From positions 1 to 22,767 of IMG/VR virus record IMGVR_UViG_3300008113_007326: DNA of 22,767 bases; one strand, written 5' to 3'. The notes below the pieces were generated by a model. The model was not told where the DNA came from. It saw only the letters and a list, made by a program, of their open reading frames with translations, and made no database searches. Source of the stretch: a virus. Positions 9,234 to 17,286 of the stretch are shown here, one piece after another (the stretch's first letter is position 1; every line of letters begins with the position of its first letter). Both the position numbers and the translations under genes were made by a program.

Positions 9234-9251
9234 CTTTTTTCAAAAAAAGTT
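9232..9251 (+). terminator. A/T-rich inverted repeat, weak terminator candidate
   Basis: AACTTTTTT is followed two bases later by its exact reverse complement AAAAAAGTT, starting inside the stop codon of the 8811 gene. The stem is nearly all A-T and the loop very tight, so strength is doubtful. It ends where the promoter-like motif before the gp32-like gene begins, which would suit a boundary between transcription units. Confidence 0.3.
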
Positions 9252-9280
9252 GGAACCTATAGTATTTTTTACTATATTAT
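9250..9280 (+). promoter_or_regulatory. Bacteroidota-type promoter before the gp32-like gene
   Basis: TTGG at 9250-9253, exactly 19 bases, then TATATTAT at 9273-9280. This matches the -33 TTG and -7 TAnnTTTG pattern of Bacteroidota housekeeping promoters. The gp32-like ATG is 29 bases after the motif. The same motif with 19-base spacing recurs at 16068, 19478 and 21807. Confidence 0.5.
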
Positions 9281-9309
9281 GGCATTAGTATTAATTAAAA
9301 GTTACGAAA

Positions 9310-10167
9310 ATGGATTTAAACTTAATCAAAAACAAGCTCGCTGCATTGCAGCAAAAACCAGGTGGTAGCGGAAATAAACTTTCTGAGATTATCTGGAAAC
9401 CAGCAATTGGTAAGCATTCAGTACGAATGGTTCCTTCTGCTTACAACAAACAATGGCCTTTCAAGGAAATCTTTTTCCACTACGGAGTAGGCAGCCGTAC
9501 TATGATCTCTTTAGTTAATTTTGAAGAGAAAGATCCTATCGTAGAATTTGCTACTCAAATTAGCAAAACTAATGATAAGGAAAATTGGCAGTTAGCTAAA
9601 AAACTGCAACCTAAGATGCGCGTCTTCGCACCTGTAGTAGTAAGAGGTGAAGAAGAAAAAGGAGTGCGTTTATGGGAGTTCGGAAAGGAGGTATATATGG
9701 AGTTATTAGCGATCTTAGAAGACGAGGATGTAGGTGATTTTACTGATCCAGTTGAAGGTCGTGATTTAACTATCGATACTGTTGGTCCAGATCAATCAGG
9801 TCGTGCATATAACAAAACCTCAGTTCGCGTTCGTACTAAGATTACTCCTTTATCTAGTAACGCACAAGAAGTTCAAGAATGGTTAGAAAAACAACCAGAG
9901 CCTTTAGCTATCTTCAAAAAGTATACTTACGATGAGATGAAAGAGGCTTTATTACAATGGTTAAACCCAAGTGAAGAAGCAGGAGAAACTCCACAAGCTC
10001 CAGCACCAGTAAAAGAATCTACTCCTGAAGTAGTTAGTGCAGGTGCAGGTAAGTATTCGATTGCTGCAAAGAAAAACGTTGATGATGAATTTGATAAATT
10101 ATTCAATGACGTTTCAGATAATGCTGAAGGAGATGAGCCTTCAGATCTACCATGGGAAAATAACTAA
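9310..10167 (+). CDS. T4 gp32-like single-stranded DNA binding protein
   Basis: The 285-residue protein has the three-part layout of gp32: a short basic N-terminus with MDLNLIKNKLAALQQK (the LAST-like cooperativity region), an OB-fold-like core, and a strongly acidic C-terminal tail (about 258-285, ending SDLPWENN) for recruiting replication partners. The core holds KHSVRMVPSAYNKQWPF (about 34-50) and HYGVGSR, a pattern seen in gp32 homologues of T4-like phages. Unlike T4 gp32 it lacks the Cys/His zinc site. A Pro/Ala/Thr-rich linker joins core and tail. It leads the replication block, preceded by its own promoter, and is followed 8 bases later by uvsX, the recombinase that works on gp32-coated DNA. 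Codons here are less A/T-biased than in the tail genes, consistent with high expression. Confidence 0.85.
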   Translation: MDLNLIKNKLAALQQKPGGSGNKLSEIIWKPAIGKHSVRMVPSAYNKQWPFKEIFFHYGVGSRTMISLVNFEEKDPIVEFATQISKTNDKENWQLAKKLQPKMRVFAPVVVRGEEEKGVRLWEFGKEVYMELLAILEDEDVGDFTDPVEGRDLTIDTVGPDQSGRAYNKTSVRVRTKITPLSSNAQEVQEWLEKQPEPLAIFKKYTYDEMKEALLQWLNPSEEAGETPQAPAPVKESTPEVVSAGAGKYSIAAKKNVDDEFDKLFNDVSDNAEGDEPSDLPWENN

Positions 10168-10175
10168 TTGTAAAT

Positions 10176-11261
10176 ATGGCAAAATTAAAAAGCGAATCTT
10201 TGAATGCTAGTGTATCGAGTGCGATAAACGGTAAGCATGATTTAGATAAATTTAAAAAAGGTAAAAACCTAGGAGGTGCAAGTGTTAAATTTAAAGAACA
10301 AGCTTGGATACCTTTATCCAACGCTTTTAGAGAAGCTGTATCAGTTCCAGGTATTCCTCAGGGGCATATTACCTTACTAAGAGGTCACTCAGATACTGGT
10401 AAAACTACTGCTTTATTAGAAGCAGCAGTAAATGCTCAGAAAATGGGCATCTTACCAGTATTCATTATTACTGAGATGAAATGGTCTTGGGAACATGCCA
10501 AGATGATGGGACTTGAAGTAGAAGATGTTGTTGACGAATCAACAGGTGAAGTAATCGATTATAAAGGATTCTTCATTTATACTGATAGAAGCAGCATGAC
10601 TACTATTGAAGATGTTGCAGCATTTATTAATGATTTATTAGATGAGCAGAAAAAAGGTAACTTACCTTATGATTTATGCTTCTTCTGGGATTCAATAGGT
10701 TCAGTACCTTGTAAGATGTCAGTAGAGAAATCGTCTAATAATAATGAGTGGAATGCGGGTGCAATGTCGGTTCAATTTGGTAACTTTATCAATCAGCGTA
10801 TTCTATTATCTAGAAAATCTAATTCACCTTATACTAATACTTTAGTTGCTATTAATAAGGTATGGGTTGCAAAACCTAACATGCCGATGGAGCAGCCGAG
10901 GATGAAGAATAAAGGCGGTGATACAATGTGGTTTGATGCTACGATTATTATTACTTTTGGTAATATTACAAACCAGGGTACTTCTAAGATCAAAGCGATT
11001 AAAGGAGGTAAGGATGTAACGTTTGCTAAACGTACTAAAGTTCACGTAGAAAAGAATCACATCTCAGGAGTAGATACTAAAGGTAATATCATTATGACTC
11101 CTCACGGTTTTATTCAGGATGATAAAAAAGCTTTAGATAAATACAAAAAAGAACATTCAGATGAGTGGTTAAAAATACTCGGTGGAGGAGATTTCGAAGT
11201 AGTGATCGAATCAGAGATGAAAGAAGATATTAGAGATATTTTTGACAATTCAGATGAATAA
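10176..11261 (+). CDS. uvsX: UvsX-type RecA-like recombinase
   Basis: This is a 361-residue RecA/UvsX family protein. The Walker A loop is GHSDTGKT (70-77), Walker B is LCFFWDS with D172 (167-173), and a Glu after the second beta strand (E100, in IITEMKW) sits where RecA proteins have their catalytic Glu. The later region contains the L2-like disordered loop and GGDTMWFDATI, similar to the T4 UvsX core. The enzyme forms filaments on single-stranded DNA and drives strand exchange, which in T4-like phages primes replication from recombination forks. Length is close to T4 UvsX (391). It ends with an acidic tail. The stop overlaps the start of the next gene (ATGAATAA), so the two are coupled. Confidence 0.9.
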   Translation: MAKLKSESLNASVSSAINGKHDLDKFKKGKNLGGASVKFKEQAWIPLSNAFREAVSVPGIPQGHITLLRGHSDTGKTTALLEAAVNAQKMGILPVFIITEMKWSWEHAKMMGLEVEDVVDESTGEVIDYKGFFIYTDRSSMTTIEDVAAFINDLLDEQKKGNLPYDLCFFWDSIGSVPCKMSVEKSSNNNEWNAGAMSVQFGNFINQRILLSRKSNSPYTNTLVAINKVWVAKPNMPMEQPRMKNKGGDTMWFDATIIITFGNITNQGTSKIKAIKGGKDVTFAKRTKVHVEKNHISGVDTKGNIIMTPHGFIQDDKKALDKYKKEHSDEWLKILGGGDFEVVIESEMKEDIRDIFDNSDE

Positions 11262-12282
11262 GGACTTTAGAGCAATTTTTGATAGTTTAAAAGAATCCAA
11301 ACAGGAGGCCTTGCATACCAATGACAAGGTCCTCCTTGTTGATTCTCTTAATACTTTCCTGAGAAGCTTTGTAATGATTAATCATATTAATCAGCAGGGC
11401 AATCATATCGGTGGATTAACCGGTTATTTAAAATCTGTAGGCTTTGCAATCAAGCTTATCAAACCAACCAGAGTAATTTTAGTATTTGATGGATTAGGAG
11501 GTTCTACTAATAAGCAGTACCTTTATCCTGAATATAAAGCAAATCGTAAGCTTAATAAAATTACTAACTGGGAAGGTTTTGAAACCAGAGAAGAAGAAGC
11601 AGAATCAATAACTAATCAAATCGTTAGATTAATTGATTATTTAAAATGCCTTCCAGTAGATCTTCTATGTATAGATAAGATTGAAGCAGATGATGTTATT
11701 GGATATTTAGCAAATACTTTAGAAGGAGAAGTACATATTATGTCTTCCGATAAAGATTATATTCAATTAGTATCAGATAGAATAACTGTATACTCTCCAG
11801 TTAAAAAGAAATTCTATACCCCCAAAGAAGTTAAAGAAGAACTAAAAGTACCGGCAATTAATTATCTTAACTATAAAGTATTATTAGGAGATCCTTCTGA
11901 TAATGTCCCTGGGGTTAGAGGATTAGGTCCGAAAGGAGCTATAAAACTATTTCCTCAATTACAAGAAGAGCGTAAAGTTCCTCTAAAAGAAATAATTGAT
12001 ATGAGTTTAAATAAGGCTGGTGAAAAGAAAGCATATCAGTCAGTATATAACTTCCGTAATCAATTAGAGATTAATGAAAAGCTAATGGATCTCCATAACC
12101 CTAACGTACCTGAAGAAGATATAGCAGTTATCGAAAAGATTGTGGCAGACCCAAGCAAAACATTAAACAGACAATCCTTCTTGGAAATGTATAATGAGGA
12201 TAATTTAGGTAATTCTATTCCAAATACCTCGATGTGGTTATTTGATGTTTTTGATTACTTAAAAAATATTAAAAACAAATAG
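11254..12282 (+). CDS. rnh: T4 Rnh-like 5'-3' exonuclease / RNase H (FEN family)
   Basis: A 342-residue member of the 5' nuclease family, which removes RNA primers and flaps from Okazaki fragments. Metal-binding acidic residues appear in order: D30 in LLVDSLNT, D79 in LVFDG, the IEADD cluster (143-147), D166 and D168 in SSDKDY, and D213/D216 in LGDPSDNVPG, followed by GLGPKGA, the helix-three-turn-helix DNA-binding motif. This is the complete set for an active nuclease. An in-frame TTG at 11242 would add four residues; ATG 11254, which overlaps the uvsX stop, is the likelier start. The promoter-like motif at 12283 follows. Confidence 0.88.
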   Translation: MNKDFRAIFDSLKESKQEALHTNDKVLLVDSLNTFLRSFVMINHINQQGNHIGGLTGYLKSVGFAIKLIKPTRVILVFDGLGGSTNKQYLYPEYKANRKLNKITNWEGFETREEEAESITNQIVRLIDYLKCLPVDLLCIDKIEADDVIGYLANTLEGEVHIMSSDKDYIQLVSDRITVYSPVKKKFYTPKEVKEELKVPAINYLNYKVLLGDPSDNVPGVRGLGPKGAIKLFPQLQEERKVPLKEIIDMSLNKAGEKKAYQSVYNFRNQLEINEKLMDLHNPNVPEEDIAVIEKIVADPSKTLNRQSFLEMYNEDNLGNSIPNTSMWLFDVFDYLKNIKNK

Positions 12283-12313
12283 TTGTTTTTACAATAAAAG
12301 TTACTAAATTAAG
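12283..12313 (+). promoter_or_regulatory. Promoter-like motif before the helicase gene
   Basis: TTGT at 12283-12286, 18 bases, then TAAATTAA at 12305-12312. It lines up with the stronger copies: here TTACTAAATTAAGG, at 16087 TTACTATATTTAGG. The helicase ATG (12317) is 4 bases after the motif, so an RNA from here would be leaderless or the promoter call is wrong. Confidence 0.3.
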
Positions 12314-12316
12314 GAT

Positions 12317-13687
12317 ATGACAGCGTTAAATCAGTTATCGGCGTACGGATCGAGTTTTCAAATAAAAGTATTATCATCATTATTAAAGCATAAGCAATTT
12401 CTACAGAATATAAACGATGTTTTAGATCCTGAATACTTTGATAATCCTGCTCATAAATGGTTAGTAGAGGAAATTTTAAGGTATTATCAAAAATATCATA
12501 CTGTAGCAACGCTAGATTCTTTACAAATTCAGGTTAAAAAGATTAATAATGAGGTTTTAAAAGTATCTGTAATTGAGCAGCTAAAAGAAGCTTTTAAAAC
12601 TATTAATGAAGATCAGGAATATATCGAGCAGGAGTTTGCTAACTTCTGTAAAAATCAGCAATTAAAGAAAGCATTACTAACCTCAGTAGATTTACTAGGA
12701 AACGGAATGTATGATGATATTAGAAGAATCATCGATTCAGCCTTAAAATCTGGGCAAGATAAAAATATTGGTCATGAGTATGTTAATGATATAGAAACAC
12801 GATATCGTACAGAAGAACGAAATGCTATACCAACAGGGTGGGATCATATTGATGAATTACTTCAAGGAGGATTAGGAAACGGAGATTTAGGATTAATATT
12901 CGGTAATCCTGGAGGAGGTAAATCATGGTGCTTAACTGCATTGGGGGTAAATGCTATTAAACTAGGATATAATGTATTGCATTATACTTTAGAATTATCA
13001 GAAGCTTATGTAGGTAAAAGATACGATGCTACCTTTTCCGGAATACCTATTGATAGATTAGAATTAGATAGAGGAACATTAGAGCAGACTATTAGTGATT
13101 TACCTGGTAATCTTATTATTAAGGAATATCCTATGAAAAAAGCTTCTGTATCTACTATTGAAGCCCACGTTCAAAAATGTACTGATTTAGGGATCAAACC
13201 TGATTTAATTATAATTGACTATCTAGATTTATTAAAATCTAATCGCAAAAGTATTGAAAGAAAAGACGAAATTGATGATGTATATTCATCAGCTAAAGCA
13301 TTAGCAAGAGAACTACATATTCCAATATGGACAGTATCTCAGGTAAATAGAGCAGGTGCTAAAGATGATATTATTGAAGGAGATAAAGCAGCTGGTTCAT
13401 ATGATAAAATAATGATTGCAGACTTTGCAATGTCTTTATCTAGAAAACGTCAAGATAAAGTTAACGGTACAGGTAGATTCCACATTATGAAAAATAGATA
13501 TGGAATTGATGGAATGTCATATGGAGCTTTATTAGATACAACAATCGGTAAAATTGTTATCGATAATTCAGTATTTGATGAATCAAATATTGAGCAAGGA
13601 AGTGAACAGCAAACAAGGCCTGGAAATTTCAATAAAGACGAAAGAGAATTATTAAGTAAAAAGTTTTTCGAACTTGGAGGGCTTTAA
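12317..13687 (+). CDS. DnaB/gp41-like replicative DNA helicase
   Basis: The 456-residue protein has the two-domain DnaB architecture. Residues 15-130 are the helical N-terminal domain that binds primase. Residues 165-456 are the RecA-like motor with Walker A GNPGGGKS (196-203), the H1a-type TLELSE (225-230), Walker B LIIIDYLDLL with D301, and a SQVNRAGAK segment (sensor-like Gln, DnaB motif H3). A C-terminal stretch, IADFAMSLSRKR..., matches DnaB motif H4. It would unwind DNA ahead of the polymerase as a hexamer. It is close in size to T4 gp41 (475). No primase is visible in this window. Gly/Pro-rich linker residues join the two domains around 172-190. Confidence 0.88.
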   Translation: MTALNQLSAYGSSFQIKVLSSLLKHKQFLQNINDVLDPEYFDNPAHKWLVEEILRYYQKYHTVATLDSLQIQVKKINNEVLKVSVIEQLKEAFKTINEDQEYIEQEFANFCKNQQLKKALLTSVDLLGNGMYDDIRRIIDSALKSGQDKNIGHEYVNDIETRYRTEERNAIPTGWDHIDELLQGGLGNGDLGLIFGNPGGGKSWCLTALGVNAIKLGYNVLHYTLELSEAYVGKRYDATFSGIPIDRLELDRGTLEQTISDLPGNLIIKEYPMKKASVSTIEAHVQKCTDLGIKPDLIIIDYLDLLKSNRKSIERKDEIDDVYSSAKALARELHIPIWTVSQVNRAGAKDDIIEGDKAAGSYDKIMIADFAMSLSRKRQDKVNGTGRFHIMKNRYGIDGMSYGALLDTTIGKIVIDNSVFDESNIEQGSEQQTRPGNFNKDERELLSKKFFELGGL

Positions 13688-13720
13688 CAACGAGTTGATA
13701 TTTATTTAAAATAAAGAATT

Positions 13721-13981
13721 ATGGCAATATTAAATCAAGAAACCCAAAGTCAATTAAGTCTAGGAAAAAATACTGGTGGAGCACCAACCATTGACAGTGT
13801 TAATTTGTCAAATAATAGAAAAGTTGCTGATAATTACAGTAACTTATCTATTGCGACTGCAGCTAAGGGTGAAGTTATAACACAAATAACTCCAGCTAAA
13901 AAATCTACTTTAGCACCAAAAACAAATATCGTAAGTGAAGACACATATACAGCTGTCACTTACAGAAATAACTTACAATAA
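13721..13981 (+). CDS. Small hypothetical protein
   Basis: An 86-residue, Asn/Ser/Thr-rich protein with low hydrophobicity, no Cys, no Trp, and no membrane or signal segment. The first half looks disordered. It starts at an ATG 33 bases after the helicase stop in an A/T-rich leader and is followed by a terminator-like hairpin, so it is the last gene of the replication unit. No family recognised; it could be a small structural or regulatory protein. Confidence 0.5.
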   Translation: MAILNQETQSQLSLGKNTGGAPTIDSVNLSNNRKVADNYSNLSIATAAKGEVITQITPAKKSTLAPKTNIVSEDTYTAVTYRNNLQ

Positions 13982-14006
13982 ACTAACTTTTTTAGTAATT
14001 TTTTTT
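13982..14006 (+). terminator. Weak intrinsic terminator candidate
   Basis: ACTAA (13982-13986) and TTAGT (13992-13996) form a 5-bp stem with a 5-base loop, followed two bases later by eight T residues (13999-14006). The stem is weak, but the T run and location at the end of the replication block support a terminator. The 57 bases after it, up to the reductase gene, hold a TATATTTTA (14042-14050) without a good -33 partner. Confidence 0.35.
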
Positions 14007-14063
14007 AAACTTAGGAAACTAGGTCTGGGATAACTATCTTTTATATTTTAATTTTTTAAACCA

Positions 14064-15914
14064 ATGGATGTAACACAAGAAGTATTAAGCGACATTACAG
14101 TATACATGAAGTATGCTAGATTTAACAAAGATTTACAGAGAAGAGAAACGTGGGATGAGATTACTACCCGTAATAAAAACATGCATATCTCTAAGTTCCC
14201 AGACTTAAAAGAAGAGATAGAAAAAGCTTACCAATTTGTTTACGATAAAAAAGTATTACCTTCAATGCGTTCTTTGCAGTTTGGTGGTACTCCCATTGAA
14301 TTAAATAACGCTAGAATATTTAACTGTTCATTTTTACCTATCGATGATTATAGATCATTCTCAGAAGCAATGTTCTTGTTATTATCAGGTTGCGGAGTAG
14401 GATTTAGCGTTCAGCAGCATCACATCGAAAAACTTCCTGAGATTAAAATTCCTAGTAAAACTAAAAGATTTTTAATTAACGATAGTATTGAAGGATGGTC
14501 AGATGCAGTAAGAATGTTATGTAAATCATATTTTACTGGATCTCCTCTTCCTAAATTTGATTTTAGAGATATCCGTCCTAAAGGAGCTCAGTTAATTACT
14601 TCAGGCGGTAAAGCACCAGGTCCAGAGCCTTTAAAAGAATGCTTATTCCAACTGCAGAAATTATTTGATAGAAAACAAACTGGTGATAAATTAACTTCAT
14701 TAGAGTGTCATGATATCGTTTGCTTTTTAGCAGATGCAGTATTATCTGGCGGTATTCGTAGAGCAGCATTAATTTCGTTGTTTAACTTAGATGACGAAGA
14801 TATGTTAACTTGTAAATTCGGTAATTGGTGGGAAGAAAATCCTCAACGTGGTAGAGCTAATAACTCAGCAGTTATCATCCGTCATAAAATTGATGAAGAA
14901 GAATTCTTTAAATTATGGAAGAAGATTGAATTGAGCGGTTCAGGAGAACCAGGATTATACTTCTCTAACGATAAAGATTGGGGAACTAACCCATGCTGTG
15001 AGATTGCTTTACGCCCTTATCAATTCTGCAACTTATGTGAAGTAAATGTATCTGATATTACATCACAAGAAGATTTAAATGAAAGAGTAAAAGCAGCAGC
15101 ATTCATAGGTACTTTACAGGCTTCATATACTGATTTCCATTATTTAAGAGATATTTGGAAGAAAACAACAGAAAAAGATGCTTTATTAGGAGTAGGTATG
15201 ACTGGAATCGGTTCTGGAGTTATTTTAAACTACGATTTAAAACAATCTGCAGATATTGCTAAAGAAGAAAATGCTAGAGTTGCTGGAATTATTGGTATTA
15301 ATAAAGCAGCTCGCGTTACAACAGTTAAACCTTCAGGTACTTCATCATTAGTATTAGGCACTTCTTCAGGTATTCACGCTTGGCATAATGATTATTATAT
15401 TCGCCGTATCCGCGTAGGTAAGAACGAGGCAATTTATAATTACCTAGCTATTAATCATCCAGAATTAGTTGAAGATGATTTCTTTAAACCAACTATTCAG
15501 GCTGTAATCTCAGTGCCTCAAAGAGCACCGGAAGGTTCTATCTTAAGATCTGAGGATGTAATGGATATGTTAGAAAGAGTAAAACATTTTAATACCAAAT
15601 GGGTTAAGAAAGGTCATAGAAAAGGTAATAATACAAATAACGTATCTGCTACAGTATCTATTCAGGAAGGTGAATGGGAAAAAGTAGGACAATGGATGTG
15701 GGAGAACAAAGATACTTTTAACGGATTATCAGTATTACCTTACTTTGGAGGAACTTATACTCAGGCTCCTTTCGAAGATATTACTGAAGAAAAATTTAAT
15801 GAATTAGCATCTCACTTGCATGCTATTGATCTAACAAAGGTTGTTGAATTACAAGATAATACAGATCTATCTGATCAAGCAGCATGTGCAGGCGGTGCTT
15901 GTGAGATAGTGTAA
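14064..15914 (+). CDS. nrdJ: Adenosylcobalamin-dependent (class II) ribonucleoside-triphosphate reductase
   Basis: The 616-residue protein matches the monomeric B12-dependent reductase of Lactobacillus leichmannii in its catalytic residues. NCSF (87-90) gives active-site Cys88; NPCCEI (309-314) matches the NPCGEI motif that holds the thiyl-radical Cys, the Asn and the Glu; Cys322, 11 residues later, is the second redox Cys. KPSGTSS (422-428) is the phosphate-binding region. The last residues CAGGACEIV carry a C-x4-C pair (608, 613) as in the leichmannii enzyme, where it re-reduces the active site. The enzyme makes deoxynucleotides for replication and needs coenzyme B12 but not oxygen. It is about 120 residues shorter than the 739-residue prototype. 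It sits alone between a terminator-like site and a DUF5522 gene whose ATG overlaps its stop. Confidence 0.88.
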   Translation: MDVTQEVLSDITVYMKYARFNKDLQRRETWDEITTRNKNMHISKFPDLKEEIEKAYQFVYDKKVLPSMRSLQFGGTPIELNNARIFNCSFLPIDDYRSFSEAMFLLLSGCGVGFSVQQHHIEKLPEIKIPSKTKRFLINDSIEGWSDAVRMLCKSYFTGSPLPKFDFRDIRPKGAQLITSGGKAPGPEPLKECLFQLQKLFDRKQTGDKLTSLECHDIVCFLADAVLSGGIRRAALISLFNLDDEDMLTCKFGNWWEENPQRGRANNSAVIIRHKIDEEEFFKLWKKIELSGSGEPGLYFSNDKDWGTNPCCEIALRPYQFCNLCEVNVSDITSQEDLNERVKAAAFIGTLQASYTDFHYLRDIWKKTTEKDALLGVGMTGIGSGVILNYDLKQSADIAKEENARVAGIIGINKAARVTTVKPSGTSSLVLGTSSGIHAWHNDYYIRRIRVGKNEAIYNYLAINHPELVEDDFFKPTIQAVISVPQRAPEGSILRSEDVMDMLERVKHFNTKWVKKGHRKGNNTNNVSATVSIQEGEWEKVGQWMWENKDTFNGLSVLPYFGGTYTQAPFEDITEEKFNELASHLHAIDLTKVVELQDNTDLSDQAACAGGACEIV

Positions 15915-16078
15915 TGGAAAAGAAGCAATTCGAGCAAGGTAGACACTATTATCTGGAAAACGGAAAAATAGTGTTTACCGAGCTTTATCATAAAGAAAGA
16001 GGTTATTGTTGCGGGAACGGATGTAAACATTGTCCTTATATTCCTAAACATCAAAAGGATAATAAAGTTTTAAAATAG
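15914..16078 (+). CDS. DUF5522-like small Cys-rich protein
   Basis: A 54-residue protein starting MEKKQFEQG whose ATG overlaps the reductase stop (TAATG). The middle contains YYLENGKIVFTELYHKERG followed by CCGNGCKHCPY (about 32-42), the signature of the DUF5522 family widespread in Bacteroidota. Four cysteines and a His in this arrangement could hold a metal; the function is unknown. Coupling to the reductase suggests co-expression. The gene ends inside the next promoter-like element. Its presence is good evidence for a Bacteroidota host. Confidence 0.75.
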   Translation: MEKKQFEQGRHYYLENGKIVFTELYHKERGYCCGNGCKHCPYIPKHQKDNKVLK

Positions 16079-16098
16079 AATATTTTTTACTATATTTA
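16068..16098 (+). promoter_or_regulatory. Promoter-like motif overlapping the end of the DUF5522 gene
   Basis: TTTT at 16068-16071, 19 bases, then TATATTTA at 16091-16098. The -7-like half and the bases around it (TTACTATATTTAGGTATGG) closely match the copy at 19501; the -33 half lacks the G. The next gene's ATG is at 16102, only 3 bases on, so transcripts would be leaderless or start inside the gene. Confidence 0.4.
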
Positions 16099-16101
16099 GG
16101 T

Positions 16102-16548
16102 ATGGTAGAAATTCAATCTAGAGAATTTATAGAAGAGAAATTATCTCATCTAACTCCAATAAAGTATAACAGGTTTCAATGGTGGAGAAACTACGATTCT
16201 AAAAGTGAACTAACTAAGTATCACCCTCTACTACAGCGTATAAGAAACGGAGATTTTGATTTTTCTCATTATTACTGGCAGGCACAAAAAGCTATTCTCC
16301 AGTTAAATGATAATATCAAGAATAAAAATGACTTTGAAGAGCTTCAGAGTAAGAGCGGACTATATATGGAGAAATATAGAAGGCTTATTGAAGACTTTGA
16401 AAAAGACGAAAAGAAAAGATTGCTAGAATTCAAAAGAGCAATAAGACAGGTTTTTAAAATATCTTCTGAAGAATATGATGAAGTATTTGAAAATTTTGTT
16501 GGAACTCTGGAAGAATTTTACTATTTTATGGAATCAAGATATAAATAG
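16102..16548 (+). CDS. Hypothetical helical protein
   Basis: A 148-residue, strongly charged protein. The first 55 residues are rich in aromatic residues (NRFQWWRNYDS, HYYWQAQ); residues 60-148 read as two or three long amphipathic helices with many Lys/Glu pairs (KDEKKRLLEFKRAIR) and could form a coiled coil. No Cys, no membrane segment, no catalytic motif. It lies between the reductase/DUF5522 pair and the 7-deazaguanine genes and has its own promoter-like motif. No family recognised. Confidence 0.6.
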   Translation: MVEIQSREFIEEKLSHLTPIKYNRFQWWRNYDSKSELTKYHPLLQRIRNGDFDFSHYYWQAQKAILQLNDNIKNKNDFEELQSKSGLYMEKYRRLIEDFEKDEKKRLLEFKRAIRQVFKISSEEYDEVFENFVGTLEEFYYFMESRYK

Positions 16549-16598
16549 GATTTGCCTATATCCTTTATAATACCTGGCATAATTTAAATTAATTAAAA

Positions 16599-17285
16599 AT
16601 GTCTAAAAAACACGTTGTAGTTTCCTTAGCAAGTAATGGTCAAAAAGTAACTTACCGTCAAATTCAATTAAATGGATTGGTAGATTTATTAGATTCAGCT
16701 CTAGTAACAGGTGGTGAAGATGTTCCTGAAGGTCACTATGCTGAGGATAATATGAAAGCAACTGTAGTACCTAATCGTAACAAAATATTTGCTTCAATTA
16801 CTCAAGCAGTAGCATTATCAGTTGCACAAAAAACAGGTGAAACTTGTGATATTGCTTTAGGTATTCATGCCGGAGATCATGCAATTTATCCTGATTGCCG
16901 TCAAGAGTTCCGTGATGCAGATGATGCAGCATTTAGATTAGGTAATTGGGGTGCTGAAAAAGTTGGCTATTTTACACCATATTTAGAAGGTGATAAATTT
17001 ACTATTTTACAGGATGGTGAAAAATTATGTCAAAAATTAGGTTTAAATTTTGATGAAGTTTATTCAAGAACTAATACTTCTTACAAGCCAATTAAATCAG
17101 ATGATAAATGGTATTCAGATTTTAAATCAGCATCTTCAGTAGAACGAGTAGAAGCCTTTATTAAATTAGGACGTCCAGATCCGGTAGATTATGCTTATGT
17201 TAATGATAAAGGAGAAGTAGTTCCTGTATCTTGGCATTATGTAGTATCAGCAGTAGAAAAAGTTTTAAACGATTATAATAAATAA
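16599..17285 (+). CDS. QueC-like protein lacking the PP-loop and zinc cysteines
   Basis: This 228-residue protein is homologous to the second half of QueC (7-cyano-7-deazaguanine synthase). Shared features are VVPNRN (56-61, QueC PGRN), LGIHAGDHAIYPDCRQEF (87-104), TPYLE and TNTSY (158-162, QueC TLTCY). QueC normally begins with the ATP pyrophosphatase loop SGGxDS. Here about 40 N-terminal residues are missing and the loop is absent. The QueC zinc cysteines align with S161, D174, S177 and S180, so the metal site is gone. ATP-dependent conversion of CDG to preQ0 therefore looks impossible. It may be a neofunctionalised relative; published phage work proposed a CDG decarboxylase (DpdL), which I recall as QueC-related, and that is the alternative to test. 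The start ATG is in an A/T-rich leader; dpdA follows after one base. Confidence 0.75.
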   Translation: MSKKHVVVSLASNGQKVTYRQIQLNGLVDLLDSALVTGGEDVPEGHYAEDNMKATVVPNRNKIFASITQAVALSVAQKTGETCDIALGIHAGDHAIYPDCRQEFRDADDAAFRLGNWGAEKVGYFTPYLEGDKFTILQDGEKLCQKLGLNFDEVYSRTNTSYKPIKSDDKWYSDFKSASSVERVEAFIKLGRPDPVDYAYVNDKGEVVPVSWHYVVSAVEKVLNDYNK

Positions 17286-17286
17286 T

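Noticed and set aside
9279-9368. Short frame from ATG 9279 overlapping the gp32-like start
   Set aside because: Only 29 codons, and its ATG lies within the promoter-like -7 element; the gp32-like frame from 9310 is clearly the gene.
16545-16564. Hairpin between the 148-residue gene and the QueC-like gene
   Set aside because: Two overlapping 5-bp stems (ATAGG/CCTAT and AGGAT/ATCCT) exclude each other, with no T run after them; too weak to call a terminator or riboswitch.
16566-16571. TATAAT resembling an E. coli -10 box before the QueC-like gene
   Set aside because: No matching upstream half at proper distance, and Bacteroidota promoters differ from this type.
16599-17285. Functional QueC (preQ0 synthase)
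   Set aside because: No SGGxDS loop and no zinc cysteines; homology alone does not support the activity.
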